A stretch of DNA of 64,000 nt, from contig CP060756.1 in assembly GCA_023205875.1 (NCBI GenBank), positions 682,001 through 746,000 on the forward strand. Reading direction: 5' to 3'. The translations under genes and the position numbers were made by a program. This DNA is from Chloropicon primus (taxonomy: Eukaryota; Chlorophyta; Chloropicophyceae; Chloropicales; Chloropicaceae). The notes under the pieces are model-generated. The model saw only the letters and a program-made list of their open reading frames with translations. It was not told the origin of the DNA and did not search any database. This document shows, piece by piece, positions 38,415 through 47,261 of this stretch (position 1 is the first letter of the stretch; the number at the start of each line of letters is the position of its first letter).

Positions 38415-40562
38415 ATGGCTTTCGACAGGAAGGGAGCGAAAGGTGGGAAGAGGGGCGAGGGGAAGGGGAGGGGGAAGGGGGGGGACAATGCCGACAGATC
38501 GGAGGGCGAAAAGTCTCTGCCTTGGTTGTGGTCCTTTGTCGTTTTCGGGATCCACCTCGTCGTTTACGCAGGAACACTTTTCCCGAGCATCTCTGGAGGG
38601 GACGCGACAGAGCTGGTCTTCAATGCTTGCCAGCTGAGTGTGCCGCATCCACCGGGGTATCCCCTCTTCACTATGATCGAGTGGGTCTTCATCAAGGCGC
38701 TGGGCGCGATGGGGAAGAACCCTGCGTACTGTGCGAACTTGGCTGCTGCATTTCTTGGAGCTCTGGCGGTTTTCTTCCTCTTCCTGACCGTTGCTGAGAT
38801 CACCGACGGCGACCTTGCCTCGGCGGTGGTGGCCTCCGTGATCTTCGGATCCTCCAGACTGGTTTGGATGTACTCGATTCAGGCGGAAGTCTTCTCCCTG
38901 AACAATCTGTTCGCGTGTGCCCTGTTTTTCCTCACGGCCCGGTACGCGAGACCTGGAGACAAGGCGGGGAGAAAGGGCCTCGCCTACTTTGGCTCCTTTC
39001 TGTGTGGGCTCGCTCTGACGAACCAGCACACCATAGTCTTTTACGTTGTGACTTGCGTGTGCTTCGTGTACTGGCAGGGCTTCAAGACCCTGTTCACGCC
39101 GAGGTGCTCCTTGATTCTCGCCGCAGCTTTCCTCGCTGGCCTGAGCCCTTACGCCTACCTGTTCTTGGCCCCAGGATTCGGGGAGCCGGGGTCTTGGGGG
39201 GACACGTCGACCGTCGGCGGCTTCCTGACCCATCTGCTCCGGAGGGAGTACGGCACGTTCCGGCTCTTCTCGGGGAATGATGCGCAGGACAACAATCTGC
39301 TGCTGGGCCTGGCAAGGTACTGGGAGGCCGCCACGAGCGAGGACTATGGCTTGGCCGCATTTCTCGCAGGTGTTGGGGTCGTCTTGGGATCGTTTTGCCA
39401 CAAGCGATCGAGGGCAGGAATCGCGTGCGTCTTCTTCGCCTTCTGCTTCTACACTGTCACCTTCCATTACTTGGCGAATTTGCCCCTCAGCAGCGAGCTT
39501 CACCTGGGCGTCCACGCCAGGTTCTGGATGCAGAGCCACGTCGGCCTGCACATCCTCGCGGGCGCGGGAATTTCTTGCGTCTTCAAAGCAGCCGGATCGT
39601 TCGCGGGGAGCAAAAGGGTCTTGGATCAGGCCACCCTGCTTCCCCTCAGCATGCTCCTCGTTGCCATACTCTTCGGGTCCAAGTACAAGACCATGGACGA
39701 GAGCGAGAACTACATCATTTACAACGCCTTTCGGGACATTCTCGGGACCTTTCCCCAGGGCTCCAAGGTCATCGTCAAGGGGGACCTCTTCACCAACTCG
39801 ATCAGGTACCTGCAGCGTTGCGAAAACTTCAGAAGGGACGTGGAGCTGGTCGACCAAGCCATGCTCACGTACGAGTGGTTCGTCCGCGTGCAGTCCAAAA
39901 ACTTTCCCTCCTTCACTTGGCCCGGCACCCACTACCACCCGTTTCAGGAGACGAGCTTCTCGATGCACGAGTTGCTGCGAGCGAACCACCGGGGGAAGGA
40001 GGACCCCGTCTTCATGCTGGGCGGGTGGAACCCCCAGGACCCCACGGTTCCCGGCCAGTACCAGCTGGTCCCCTGGGGCTTCGCGGACCTCGTGGCCCCG
40101 AGGCACGATCCTTACGAGAGGTGGGGCGGGAGCATCTGGTCCTGGTACGAGGAGTGCGCGGCCTTGAGGCCGGGCGCGGTGGACTTGCCGAGCCACTTCG
40201 AGGGGGACCGCTGGGAGGCCGTGGTGCACTCGGACGCTACCGACATCCCGGCCAAGGAGGCCGTGAACTTTTTGAACTACGCCCTGGCCAACGGGGACGA
40301 CTTGCGGGCTCTGGAGAAGGCGGAGGAGATGATGAGCGACCACATCGGCGCGGGCCTCGGCATCAAGCCCCACCACTACAGGAACTTGGGCATTACCCGT
40401 AACAGGCTGATGACCCACCCCGAGCACAACAACGCCGAGATGTACGACAAGACCAGGGAGGCCTTCCGAACTTACCTCGACCTCGCGGACGCCGCTGAGG
40501 AGGCCGTCCACGAGAGGGAAGCCATCGAGCAGGTCCTCCAATACGAACCCCGACCTCTCTAG
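38415..40562 (+). CDS. TMEM260: TMEM260-like multipass protein (DUF2723), putative O-mannosyltransferase
   Basis: 715 residues, intronless. A Lys/Gly-rich tail precedes about ten membrane helices. The first loop, TLFPSISGGDATELVFNACQ with PHPPGYPLF, is the DUF2723 signature (acidic GD-x-x-E and P-H-P-P-G-Y-P), shared by human TMEM260, an ER protein O-mannosyltransferase, and by bacterial relatives with a GT-C fold. Other motifs: LALTNQHT and a C-terminal lumenal part with EMMSDHIGAG. Known: the acidic residues of this first loop serve catalysis in GT-C enzymes. Inferred: ER glycosyltransferase using a dolichol-phosphate sugar. Start is the ATG at 38415; a GTG 9 nt upstream is ignored. Confidence 0.87.
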   Translation: MAFDRKGAKGGKRGEGKGRGKGGDNADRSEGEKSLPWLWSFVVFGIHLVVYAGTLFPSISGGDATELVFNACQLSVPHPPGYPLFTMIEWVFIKALGAMGKNPAYCANLAAAFLGALAVFFLFLTVAEITDGDLASAVVASVIFGSSRLVWMYSIQAEVFSLNNLFACALFFLTARYARPGDKAGRKGLAYFGSFLCGLALTNQHTIVFYVVTCVCFVYWQGFKTLFTPRCSLILAAAFLAGLSPYAYLFLAPGFGEPGSWGDTSTVGGFLTHLLRREYGTFRLFSGNDAQDNNLLLGLARYWEAATSEDYGLAAFLAGVGVVLGSFCHKRSRAGIACVFFAFCFYTVTFHYLANLPLSSELHLGVHARFWMQSHVGLHILAGAGISCVFKAAGSFAGSKRVLDQATLLPLSMLLVAILFGSKYKTMDESENYIIYNAFRDILGTFPQGSKVIVKGDLFTNSIRYLQRCENFRRDVELVDQAMLTYEWFVRVQSKNFPSFTWPGTHYHPFQETSFSMHELLRANHRGKEDPVFMLGGWNPQDPTVPGQYQLVPWGFADLVAPRHDPYERWGGSIWSWYEECAALRPGAVDLPSHFEGDRWEAVVHSDATDIPAKEAVNFLNYALANGDDLRALEKAEEMMSDHIGAGLGIKPHHYRNLGITRNRLMTHPEHNNAEMYDKTREAFRTYLDLADAAEEAVHEREAIEQVLQYEPRPL

Positions 40563-41081
40563 CAGGACAGGTTTTCAGGAGGTCTTGGTCGGAGAGGAGA
40601 GGAACCCAAAAGAAAAAAGTAACAACAATAAAAACACAAAAAAGACATCAAGGGTCCCAAGTAGTCAGCGGCAGCAAACAAACAAACCGAACACGAACAC
40701 AAACAGACAAGAGGGTGAGTGGGTGGGGGTGGGGGTAAGTTATGCCGGGCCACTTTGGATCCACCTGGGACCCACTCTCACCTTGAGGCGTTTGGACCCG
40801 AGCATGCGTTGGGTAGTGCTGAGCCTCGAGATCTCCGTCTCCATCGAAGATCTCCGATCGTACAAGAGAATGCGCGAGATGTGAGGCCAGCGTGGACCTG
40901 CGTGGCTGGCTGGGGAGAGAAAAGGGGAGGGAGAAGAGACCGAGGCGAAAGACGACTTGGAGGATCGAGGGGACTGGCTGCACCTGACCCTGTTCCGTCG
41001 TCCTCTCCTCCCGTTGCACCCGTCTTCTCTCGCACGCACAGCTTCAACAAAAACGAGCGACAACGACATCATCCAGAGAAG
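40563..41081. other. Intergenic region upstream of the Cys-rich unknown gene
   Basis: 519 bp. A-rich just after the TMEM260-like stop (40610-40690), then a GTGAGTG/GTAAG-like area near 40713-40739. The CACACACAG-type pyrimidine/acceptor-like site at about 41040 could end a leader intron. No gene is supported on either strand. Confidence 0.45.
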
Positions 41082-42221
41082 ATGGCGAAGACGACCGAGG
41101 AGGGGAGGCTCTCCGAGGCGTGGCTCGACCGGGGCACGCTGGGCGTTCCCGTTCACCTGAAATCCCGCGGGCGCTACTGGGGCTGCAGTGGGGACCGCGT
41201 GGCCTTTGACAAGAAGGGCGCGTGCTGCGACGAGAAATTCGTCCTGAGCACGGACGTGGAGAAAGGCGTGCACGTGCTGAAGACGGAGGACGGCCGCTGC
41301 TGCAGCTTCCGGCCCGGTGGGCCGATCGAGCTCGTGAAGCACGACGAGATGCTCGGGTACGAATCCGTCCGCTCGCTTGGCGGAGCCAGGCTCGCGGGCG
41401 CATCGCTGGAGGTCCGAGGGGAGGTCTGCATAGGCTCTGCCTCTTGGGGCGGCCTCCTGGAGCCCCTCGACAAGGGCCTCGTCGCCTTCCGCGGCGAGGG
41501 GGGCGGGTCCGCTTCCGCGAGGAAGTGGAACCTGGTGCACCGCGGCAACAGCATATTCACGATCACGCTGGTCCAGAAACCCTCAGCGGCAAGGAGGGGG
41601 GTGAGGAGGCAGAAAAGGGAGCAAGTCCTCTTCGTCGGCAAGGGCAACGAGGTCGGGATCACCAGCGAGGACTCGCACGTCTTTCCGTCCAGGGCGTCGC
41701 TGTTCCAGGTGAAGCCAAGAGTGGTGGGGGGGGTGCTTTGCTTCACGATTGAGCACCAGCGCGGCAGGTTGAGCGCCTCCCCCACGGGAAGCCTGCGCGT
41801 TGCGCCGAGCTTGGGCGGGTGGCGCAAGCCCGGCACCTCCGAGCACTTTGTCCTGTTCAGTGCCGAGAGCAGCAGCGGAGGCATGAAGCCGGCCCCGCTG
41901 CAGAATCTCTGCGCCCGAATGGTTGACGACGAGGAGCTACTGGAGCTGATTGGGCTTGGCCGTCAAGGCCGTGAGCACCAAGAAGGGGCCAAGGGAGGAG
42001 TTCCCGGGGACTTTCAGTGCTGCGCGACCTGCGGCGACGTCGTGTGTCCGCTCGAGCCCGAGACGAATCCGAACCACTATCGATACCTGGAAGTGCAGTT
42101 GAGAAGATTGAACGGAGGAACAACGACGGGCAGGAACGTCCGCGCCGGTCAGTTGGTAAAGGTCATGGGCACCCTCTTGGCCTTCACAAGACTTCGTTCC
42201 TTCTTCTTGACCCACATGTAA
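41082..42221 (+). CDS. Unrecognised protein, possible beta-trefoil with Cys-rich tail
   Basis: 379 residues, intronless from the ATG at 41082. I do not recognise the family. The body is beta-rich, with repeats of the type HLKSRGRYWGCSGDRVAF and VHVLKTEDGRCCSF that recall fascin/FRG1-like beta-trefoil folds, but the match is weak. Two later blocks, KREQVLFVGKGNEVGI and LCFTIEHQRGRLSASPTGS, look like further trefoil units. The C-terminal part has a cysteine cluster (FQCCATCGDVVCPLE) that might bind metal, then a basic end. No signal peptide or membrane helix. The last codons overlap a TGTAA poly(A)-like motif. Convergent with aspartyl aminopeptidase. Confidence 0.7.
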   Translation: MAKTTEEGRLSEAWLDRGTLGVPVHLKSRGRYWGCSGDRVAFDKKGACCDEKFVLSTDVEKGVHVLKTEDGRCCSFRPGGPIELVKHDEMLGYESVRSLGGARLAGASLEVRGEVCIGSASWGGLLEPLDKGLVAFRGEGGGSASARKWNLVHRGNSIFTITLVQKPSAARRGVRRQKREQVLFVGKGNEVGITSEDSHVFPSRASLFQVKPRVVGGVLCFTIEHQRGRLSASPTGSLRVAPSLGGWRKPGTSEHFVLFSAESSSGGMKPAPLQNLCARMVDDEELLELIGLGRQGREHQEGAKGGVPGDFQCCATCGDVVCPLEPETNPNHYRYLEVQLRRLNGGTTTGRNVRAGQLVKVMGTLLAFTRLRSFFLTHM

Positions 42222-42255
42222 AACCAAAAACCATTGTTTTCATTCTTTTTCCTTC

Positions 42256-42294
42256 TATATATATATATATATATAAATATATATGCATGTATAC
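42256..42294. repeat. (TA)n tract between convergent genes
   Basis: TA repeat, interrupted once or twice, in the 170-bp gap between convergent stop codons; probably part of the overlapping 3' ends. Confidence 0.9.
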
Positions 42295-42391
42295 CATATT
42301 AAAAAATTGATGGGGGATATTCCTCCGCTTCAAAACGTGCGCCCCCTTCCCTTCTTCTTCTGGTCTGGTGGATCCGCTCGAGAGATCAAAG

Positions 42392-43799
42392 TTACTCCAT
42401 GCTGTCGAGCAAATCCTTCTCGATGGTGCCGAGCTCCTCCCAGAAGGCCCGGAAGTGCTCCACCGCGTAACCCACATCGTCACAGCCGCAGACCTCCCTC
42501 ACGCTGTGCATGCTCCACTGGGGAATGCCGACATCCGCCGTGCGCATTCCAGTCTTGGTCGACACGATTGGTCCGATGGTGCTGCCGCAGCCCATGTCGC
42601 TCCTCACGACAAACTCCTGGCACGGGAGCCCCCTCTTTCTCCCGCATTCTCGGAAAAGAGTAGCGGTGATCGAGTTCGTGGCGTACCTCTGGTTCGCGTT
42701 GTGCTTGATCACGACGCCCTTGTGGAACTGGGGGCCGTGCTGAGACTCGTGCTTGTCCGCGTAGTTTGGATGGATGGCATGGGCCATGTCCGCTGAGAGC
42801 AAGAACGACTTCTGCAGGGCGATCTCCAGGAGCTGAGACTTTCCGCTCTCGGACTTGCAGCACGCCGTGGTAACCCTCTTGACCAGGTCCGACGCCATCG
42901 TGGAACCCGCCCCAGGGGCGCTGCAGGAGCCGCATTCCTCGTGGTCGTACATCACCACAACCCTCACGCTGTCATCGTCCCCCAAGGAGCCCAAGGAAGT
43001 CGTGAGCGCCTCCAGGGACGCATAGCAGGAGGCCAAGTTGTCGAGCCTCCCGCTGAAAACGAGCTCGTCCATCGCCCCTCCAATGGCGGACGGCTGGGTG
43101 TCGCAGGCTTGGAGCTCAAAGTCCACGATGTCCTCCGCGCTGATCCCAAGCTCCTTGGCCAGGATGTCCAGGAGCAGAGGGTGCTGCTGCAGGACTCCGT
43201 CCGAGGCGCCCGCCTTTGCCTTCTTGCTCTCCTGCTCGCCGGAGCAACCCCTGTTGAGCTGGTCCTTGATGCTCGTGGCGAGAACCGGAGACATGTGCTG
43301 CTGGAAATTAACCTTGAAGCCGTCGTTCGCCCCCCTGTTCAGGTGGATGGCAAGGCTCGGGATGCGCATGATGGGCTTGTTGACGCGAACAAGGCCCGAC
43401 TTGAGCTTTCCCCCTGACTTGTAGACGACCCTGCCCGCCACGGACAGGTCCCTGTCGAACCAGGTGTACCACAGACCTCCCCCGTAGTTCTGGCAGTTCA
43501 CCATGAGCCAACCATTCTTCGTCTCCTTCGACACCGGCTTGAGCTTCGGGCAAGGGCTGTCGGTATGCGCCCCGATGATCCTGAACCCGTTTCCCGCCTC
43601 GTACTTCCCCCCCACCGCGAAGGCCACGATAGCCGACGCGTTCCTCGTAAAGTAATACTTCCCTCCGGGCACAACCTTCCACGTCTCCCGCTCGCTCAGC
43701 TTCTCGAACCCTTCACCCTCCAACTTCCCTACCGTGTGCTCCACCGCGTGGAACGGCGTCCAGCACTCGTTCAGGTACTCCACCAGCTTCTCGGCCTCC

Positions 43800-43804
<5 letters not shown>
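42392..43804 (-). CDS. DNPEP: Aspartyl aminopeptidase (M18 family)
   Basis: 470 residues, intronless. Removes N-terminal acidic residues from peptides; dodecameric di-zinc enzyme, usually cytosolic. Motifs in order: TPFHAVEH near the N-terminus, IIGAHTDSPCPKLKP with the first zinc histidine (His80), YGGGLWYTWFDRDLSVAGRV, SGRLDNLASCYA, VVMYDHEECGS with the catalytic/zinc Glu pair and DMAHAIHPNY. All are intact and length matches DNPEP (about 475). There is no plastid transit peptide. The ATG at 43804 borders directly on a long CT (GA on the coding strand) repeat. Divergent from the methyltransferase-like gene, start codons 122 bp apart. Confidence 0.97.
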
Positions 43805-43880
<76 letters not shown>

Positions 43881-43881
43881 T
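43805..43881. repeat. (CT)n microsatellite in a divergent promoter
   Basis: About 37 CT units with two interruptions, from the first base before the aminopeptidase ATG to 46 bp before the methyltransferase-like ATG. Confidence 0.95.
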
Positions 43882-43926
43882 TAAATTAACGCCCGAGCAC
43901 AGGAGCGTCACCTGAGGGGGTGCGCC

Positions 43927-44793
43927 ATGGAAGGTCACAGCAGAGCGACGGACGCTGCCGCGTCGGGAGGCGCGAATCAAGGGACTGACCATGACCATGG
44001 ATTCCGCAAGGGCAAGAAACGCGTGAAACCGGGGCGTGAGGGGTGGAAGAGGAAGGGGAAGCGTCCGGCGTTGCTTTCAGACAGGGCGTGGACGTGCGCC
44101 GAGGAGGACCACTGCGAGACGCCCTTGGCGGCGTTCAGGGACCTGAGGCCGGCATTAAGGAGTGTGGCCAAATTGTGCCACAAGGACTGTGCAAAGGTCA
44201 GGATCTACGATCCTTTCTATTGCGAGGGATCCATGAAGGACCACATGAACTCCCTGGGGTTCTCGAACGTGTACAATGAGAACGAGGACTTTTACGAGAG
44301 GGTGAGGACGGAAACGGTCCCGCCGTACGACGTGTTGGTCTCGAATCCCCCGTTCAGCGGCAACCATGTGGAGGGGATCCTCCGCTTCGCGGTCAAGTCC
44401 AGGCGCCCCTTCGCCCTCCTCCTGCCGGACTTCGTGTGCAGGAAGGTCTACTTTCAGGAGATAGTGGCTGGGGGCACGCCAATCGCTCTGATCGCTCCCA
44501 CGGAGCCCTACAGGTTTTGGGCTCCCGGCCGAGCGGACAAAGGGATTAGAGGGAGGGCCATCGTGCCTAAGGCCCACGGGCTGGAGTTCGGCTGCGTGTG
44601 GGTTTGTTGCTTTTGGTCCTTCCAGAAGAAGGTGATCCGGTGGTGGAGGAAGGGCGAGAGGTCCGAGAGCTTTTGCAAGCTGTACACGAGCGCGAACGAC
44701 CTCCCCCAGACCTCGACCACGAAGAAGAGGGGCAACCCCAGACAGAGAGCCAAGGCCAGGAAAAGGATGGCACTCGCTGCTTCGAAGGGGTGA
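43927..44793 (+). CDS. NPPF-motif methyltransferase-like protein
   Basis: 288 residues, intronless, ATG in strong context (GCCATGG). After a basic 55-residue N-terminus comes a block with HCETPLAAFRDLRPAL, VRIYDPFYCEGSMKDHM (the usual place of the SAM loop) and YDVLVSNPPFSG with NPPF at residues 140-143. The D/N/S-P-P-[YF] tetrad is the catalytic motif of amino-group N-methyltransferases acting on adenine or glutamine. The C-terminus is Lys/Arg-rich, suggesting nucleic acid or ribosome contact. Similar proteins with this arrangement occur in algae, plants and protists with no known substrate as far as I recall. Substrate is unknown; the methyltransferase call itself is fairly sure. Confidence 0.75.
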   Translation: MEGHSRATDAAASGGANQGTDHDHGFRKGKKRVKPGREGWKRKGKRPALLSDRAWTCAEEDHCETPLAAFRDLRPALRSVAKLCHKDCAKVRIYDPFYCEGSMKDHMNSLGFSNVYNENEDFYERVRTETVPPYDVLVSNPPFSGNHVEGILRFAVKSRRPFALLLPDFVCRKVYFQEIVAGGTPIALIAPTEPYRFWAPGRADKGIRGRAIVPKAHGLEFGCVWVCCFWSFQKKVIRWWRKGERSESFCKLYTSANDLPQTSTTKKRGNPRQRAKARKRMALAASKG

Positions 44794-44822
44794 CAACGTT
44801 GTCATTGTATTTCTATGTTTCA

Positions 44823-45569
44823 TTACAAGGAGAGAGCTCGCTCGCGCTTGCTCAGCAGCGCGTGGAGCACGTCTATCGCCGCATCCATCGTTTCCTCCAG
44901 AATCAAAAACCCGTGATTGAAACGGATGAACGCCTTGTGAGCCGGGTACGCGTGGCTTTTTAGCAATGCCCCCAAGGCGTCGACGTCCTCCCTAGTGCTG
45001 AACAGCGTGTCCGCTGGCGAGATGGGCACACCGAGTACCTCCGCATCCTCCTAAAGTGGTGTCAGAACCAGTGAGCACGAGAGGGAGGGAGAGGGATTCA
45101 TCATTCAACGTACCTTGGTTTCAAAACTGTGGCCGTGAAGCACGACTCTCGGTCGCTCCTTCCACTTGAAATCCGTTGGGGCCTTGATGAGAGAGAACCA
45201 GTGCAAGGGCGTGTCGCTCGATGGCTCGCAGTCCGCATCGGCGCTGTTGAAAAAAGCAGTCCACGACCCCGAATCGAAGCTCGTTACGCGGGCAAAGTCC
45301 CTCTCCAAGTCAGAGGGGTCCTCTGGGCTCCTTCCGGACCGCGATATCAGAATTTGTTCACCTTCCAGCAGGCACGCGCAGTTGCCAAGGAATTTGCCGT
45401 CCGGCCCGATGGGAGCCGCCTTTGTCTTGACCAGGCAATCCAATCCCTTTGACAGCTCCTTGAGCTCTTGGACCCCCTCCTGGTCCTGGCCAGGACCATC
45501 CTCTTCCCGGATGCAGGAAAACTTTATTCTCGCTCCCCCCTGCTCCAACGAAAGCTCTTCCAAACCCAT
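44823..45569 (-). CDS. Class II aldolase/adducin-family protein, two exons
   Basis: Exons 45114-45569 and 44823-45050, joined by a 63-nt GT-AG intron (phase 0), give 227 residues. Motifs: SSDTPLHWFSLIK, RPRVVLHGHSFETK with the HxH zinc pair, and FNHGFLILEETMDAA with the third zinc histidine. These are the class II aldolase (FucA/AraD) hallmarks, and the splice is needed to bring all three histidines into one protein. Family members cleave or epimerise sugar phosphates or dehydrate methylthioribulose phosphate; substrate cannot be called. The ATG at 45569 gives the usual length; the frame runs to 45695 only with TTG. Divergent from FLU, 156 bp between starts. Confidence 0.8.
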
Positions 45570-45725
45570 GCCCTCGACCAAGAGGTACTGTTTGAAAGAG
45601 GAAAGAGAAAGAGACGATCCTTCCGCCTGCCTCGCTCTCCCTCCGTCGCCACTCCCTCTCCCCTGTCCCTCGTCGCCAACTCCCTCTCCTGTCAATGGCT
45701 GAGGCGAAGCGAAGAGATCTCCAGC

Positions 45726-47025
45726 ATGAGGGCGGTGAAGAGGAAAGAGGTGTTGGTGAGGAGGGGGAGGACAGCGACGGTGGTCAAGGCGGAGAGGTCA
45801 GGAGGAAGACCCAGCGTGACTGGATTCGAAGCCAGGAAGACTTTGAGGAGCGGCGGCGGTGGGGGTGCTTCGACGACGACGACGACGACGAGGAGGAGGA
45901 ATCTCCTCGCAGGGTTTCTTGCCTTGTCGGTGGTGCCCACAGCTTGCGAGGCGAGGGCAGAGGGTGTTGACGCGGACAGGGTGGAGGGAGGCTTGCGAAG
46001 GTCGGGTGCCAATGGACTTCTTGCGGAGGAGGAGGAGCGCCTGATACAGCTGCGGATGACGGCGGAAGGGAACGCGAAGAGGTTGGACTCGGAAGCCAAG
46101 CTGGAGATCGAGCGAGCCATAGAGAGGGCGAGGGCGGAGGGCGAGGCGGAGGCGAGGAAGAGCTTCGAGAGAACGAACTCTCTCTGCGCCACGCCATACG
46201 GCATCGATATTGTGGGCATAACGGAGGGGATAGCCCTCGCGGGTGCACTCGTGGGAGGTACGTTTTCGTTTGTTTTGTTTGTTTTTCTGCCAGCTTTCTC
46301 TCCTTTCGGTGAGGCACCTGACTGACAGCGAGAACGCTCTTGCGTGCGCAGGCATTTCGGCGAAGAAGCGCAAGGACGAGGTGCAGAAGCTGAACGACCA
46401 GCTCAGGACGATCAACGTCACCCTGAGGAAGCAGGCAAGGTCTGGAATCGTTTACGCTCCGGATATGAACTACGCTCCTGCTTCGACGGGAGAGCCAGCG
46501 GCGGCAAGCGCTTCGGCCACGGTCCAGAAGAGCGGGGATGAAGCCTCCCGGGTCGAAGACGCTGTCTCGGTGAGCGATAACGTCGCGGAAGCAGAGCCGG
46601 AGGACGTGACGACTGCGGTAGAAGCGACCGCCGGTGCGGCCGCGCCAGACGCCCCGCCCTCCGGGGAGGGCATAAGCGAGACCGGCTTGGCCCTGAGAAA
46701 CGGCAGGAAGCTTCTCGAGGTCAGCAAGGGTGCCGCGGCCCTGGTCCACTTCGAGAAGGCGCGGATGCTCTCAAGGTCAGCGGGGAACAAGGTCCAGGAG
46801 AGGAGAGCCGAGCGAGGGCTCGCCGCGGCGAGCAGGATGCAGAAGCAGTTCAAAAAGGCTATCGGCCATCTCGAGAGGGTCCTGGAGATCTCCAAGGAGA
46901 TGGACGAGTACACTGGAGACGCGGATGCGTACGGAGTCATCGCGGACATTTACACGGAGCTCGGTGACCTCGAGAAGGCCGCGAAATTCTACGACCTGTA
47001 CCTCAAGAACATCGACCTGTCCTGA
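45726..47025 (+). CDS. FLU: FLU-type negative regulator of tetrapyrrole synthesis, two exons
   Basis: Exons 45726-46257 and 46352-47025 (GTACGT donor, TGCGCAG acceptor, phase 1) give 401 residues. An Arg/Thr-rich plastid transit peptide with a twin-Arg-like RRRNLLAGFLALSV hydrophobic segment precedes a membrane helix (ITEGIALAGALVGG) and the coil AKKRKDEVQKLNDQLRTIN, then VTLRKQARS and YAP repeats. TPRs end with AYGVIADIYTELGDLEKAAKFYD. This matches Arabidopsis FLU, with RKGELQRLNEQLRQIN, YAPSLSYAP and AYGAIADCYTELGDLEKAGKFYD. FLU is a thylakoid protein that binds glutamyl-tRNA reductase and shuts down 5-aminolevulinate synthesis in the dark. A low-complexity Ala/Glu insert (about 230-290) lengthens the linker. 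CHLI, the downstream branch enzyme, is in the same window. Confidence 0.9.
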
Positions 47026-47261
47026 TTAACCGAAGACGAGACGTGTCGTTAAGAAAAACATTTTTCCTCCTTTGCTCTCTTGCTAGATGCCCAGATGGGG
47101 TCCCCCTCCCTCTCCCTCCCTCGTCCTGGACGAGTCGTCCAAGGCACTGGTTTGGGGCTCTCCAACCCTTGCCCCCATCTCCACCCGGGCCGCGTCCCCC
47201 CAAGATCGCAAAGGCCCAAGATCAGCTCTGCACCTTGGGAGGGGAAGGGGAAGGAAGGAGC

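Noticed and set aside
45570-45695. Longer N-terminus for the class II aldolase
   Set aside because: Begins at TTG and is low-complexity; the ATG at 45569 gives a complete family-length protein.
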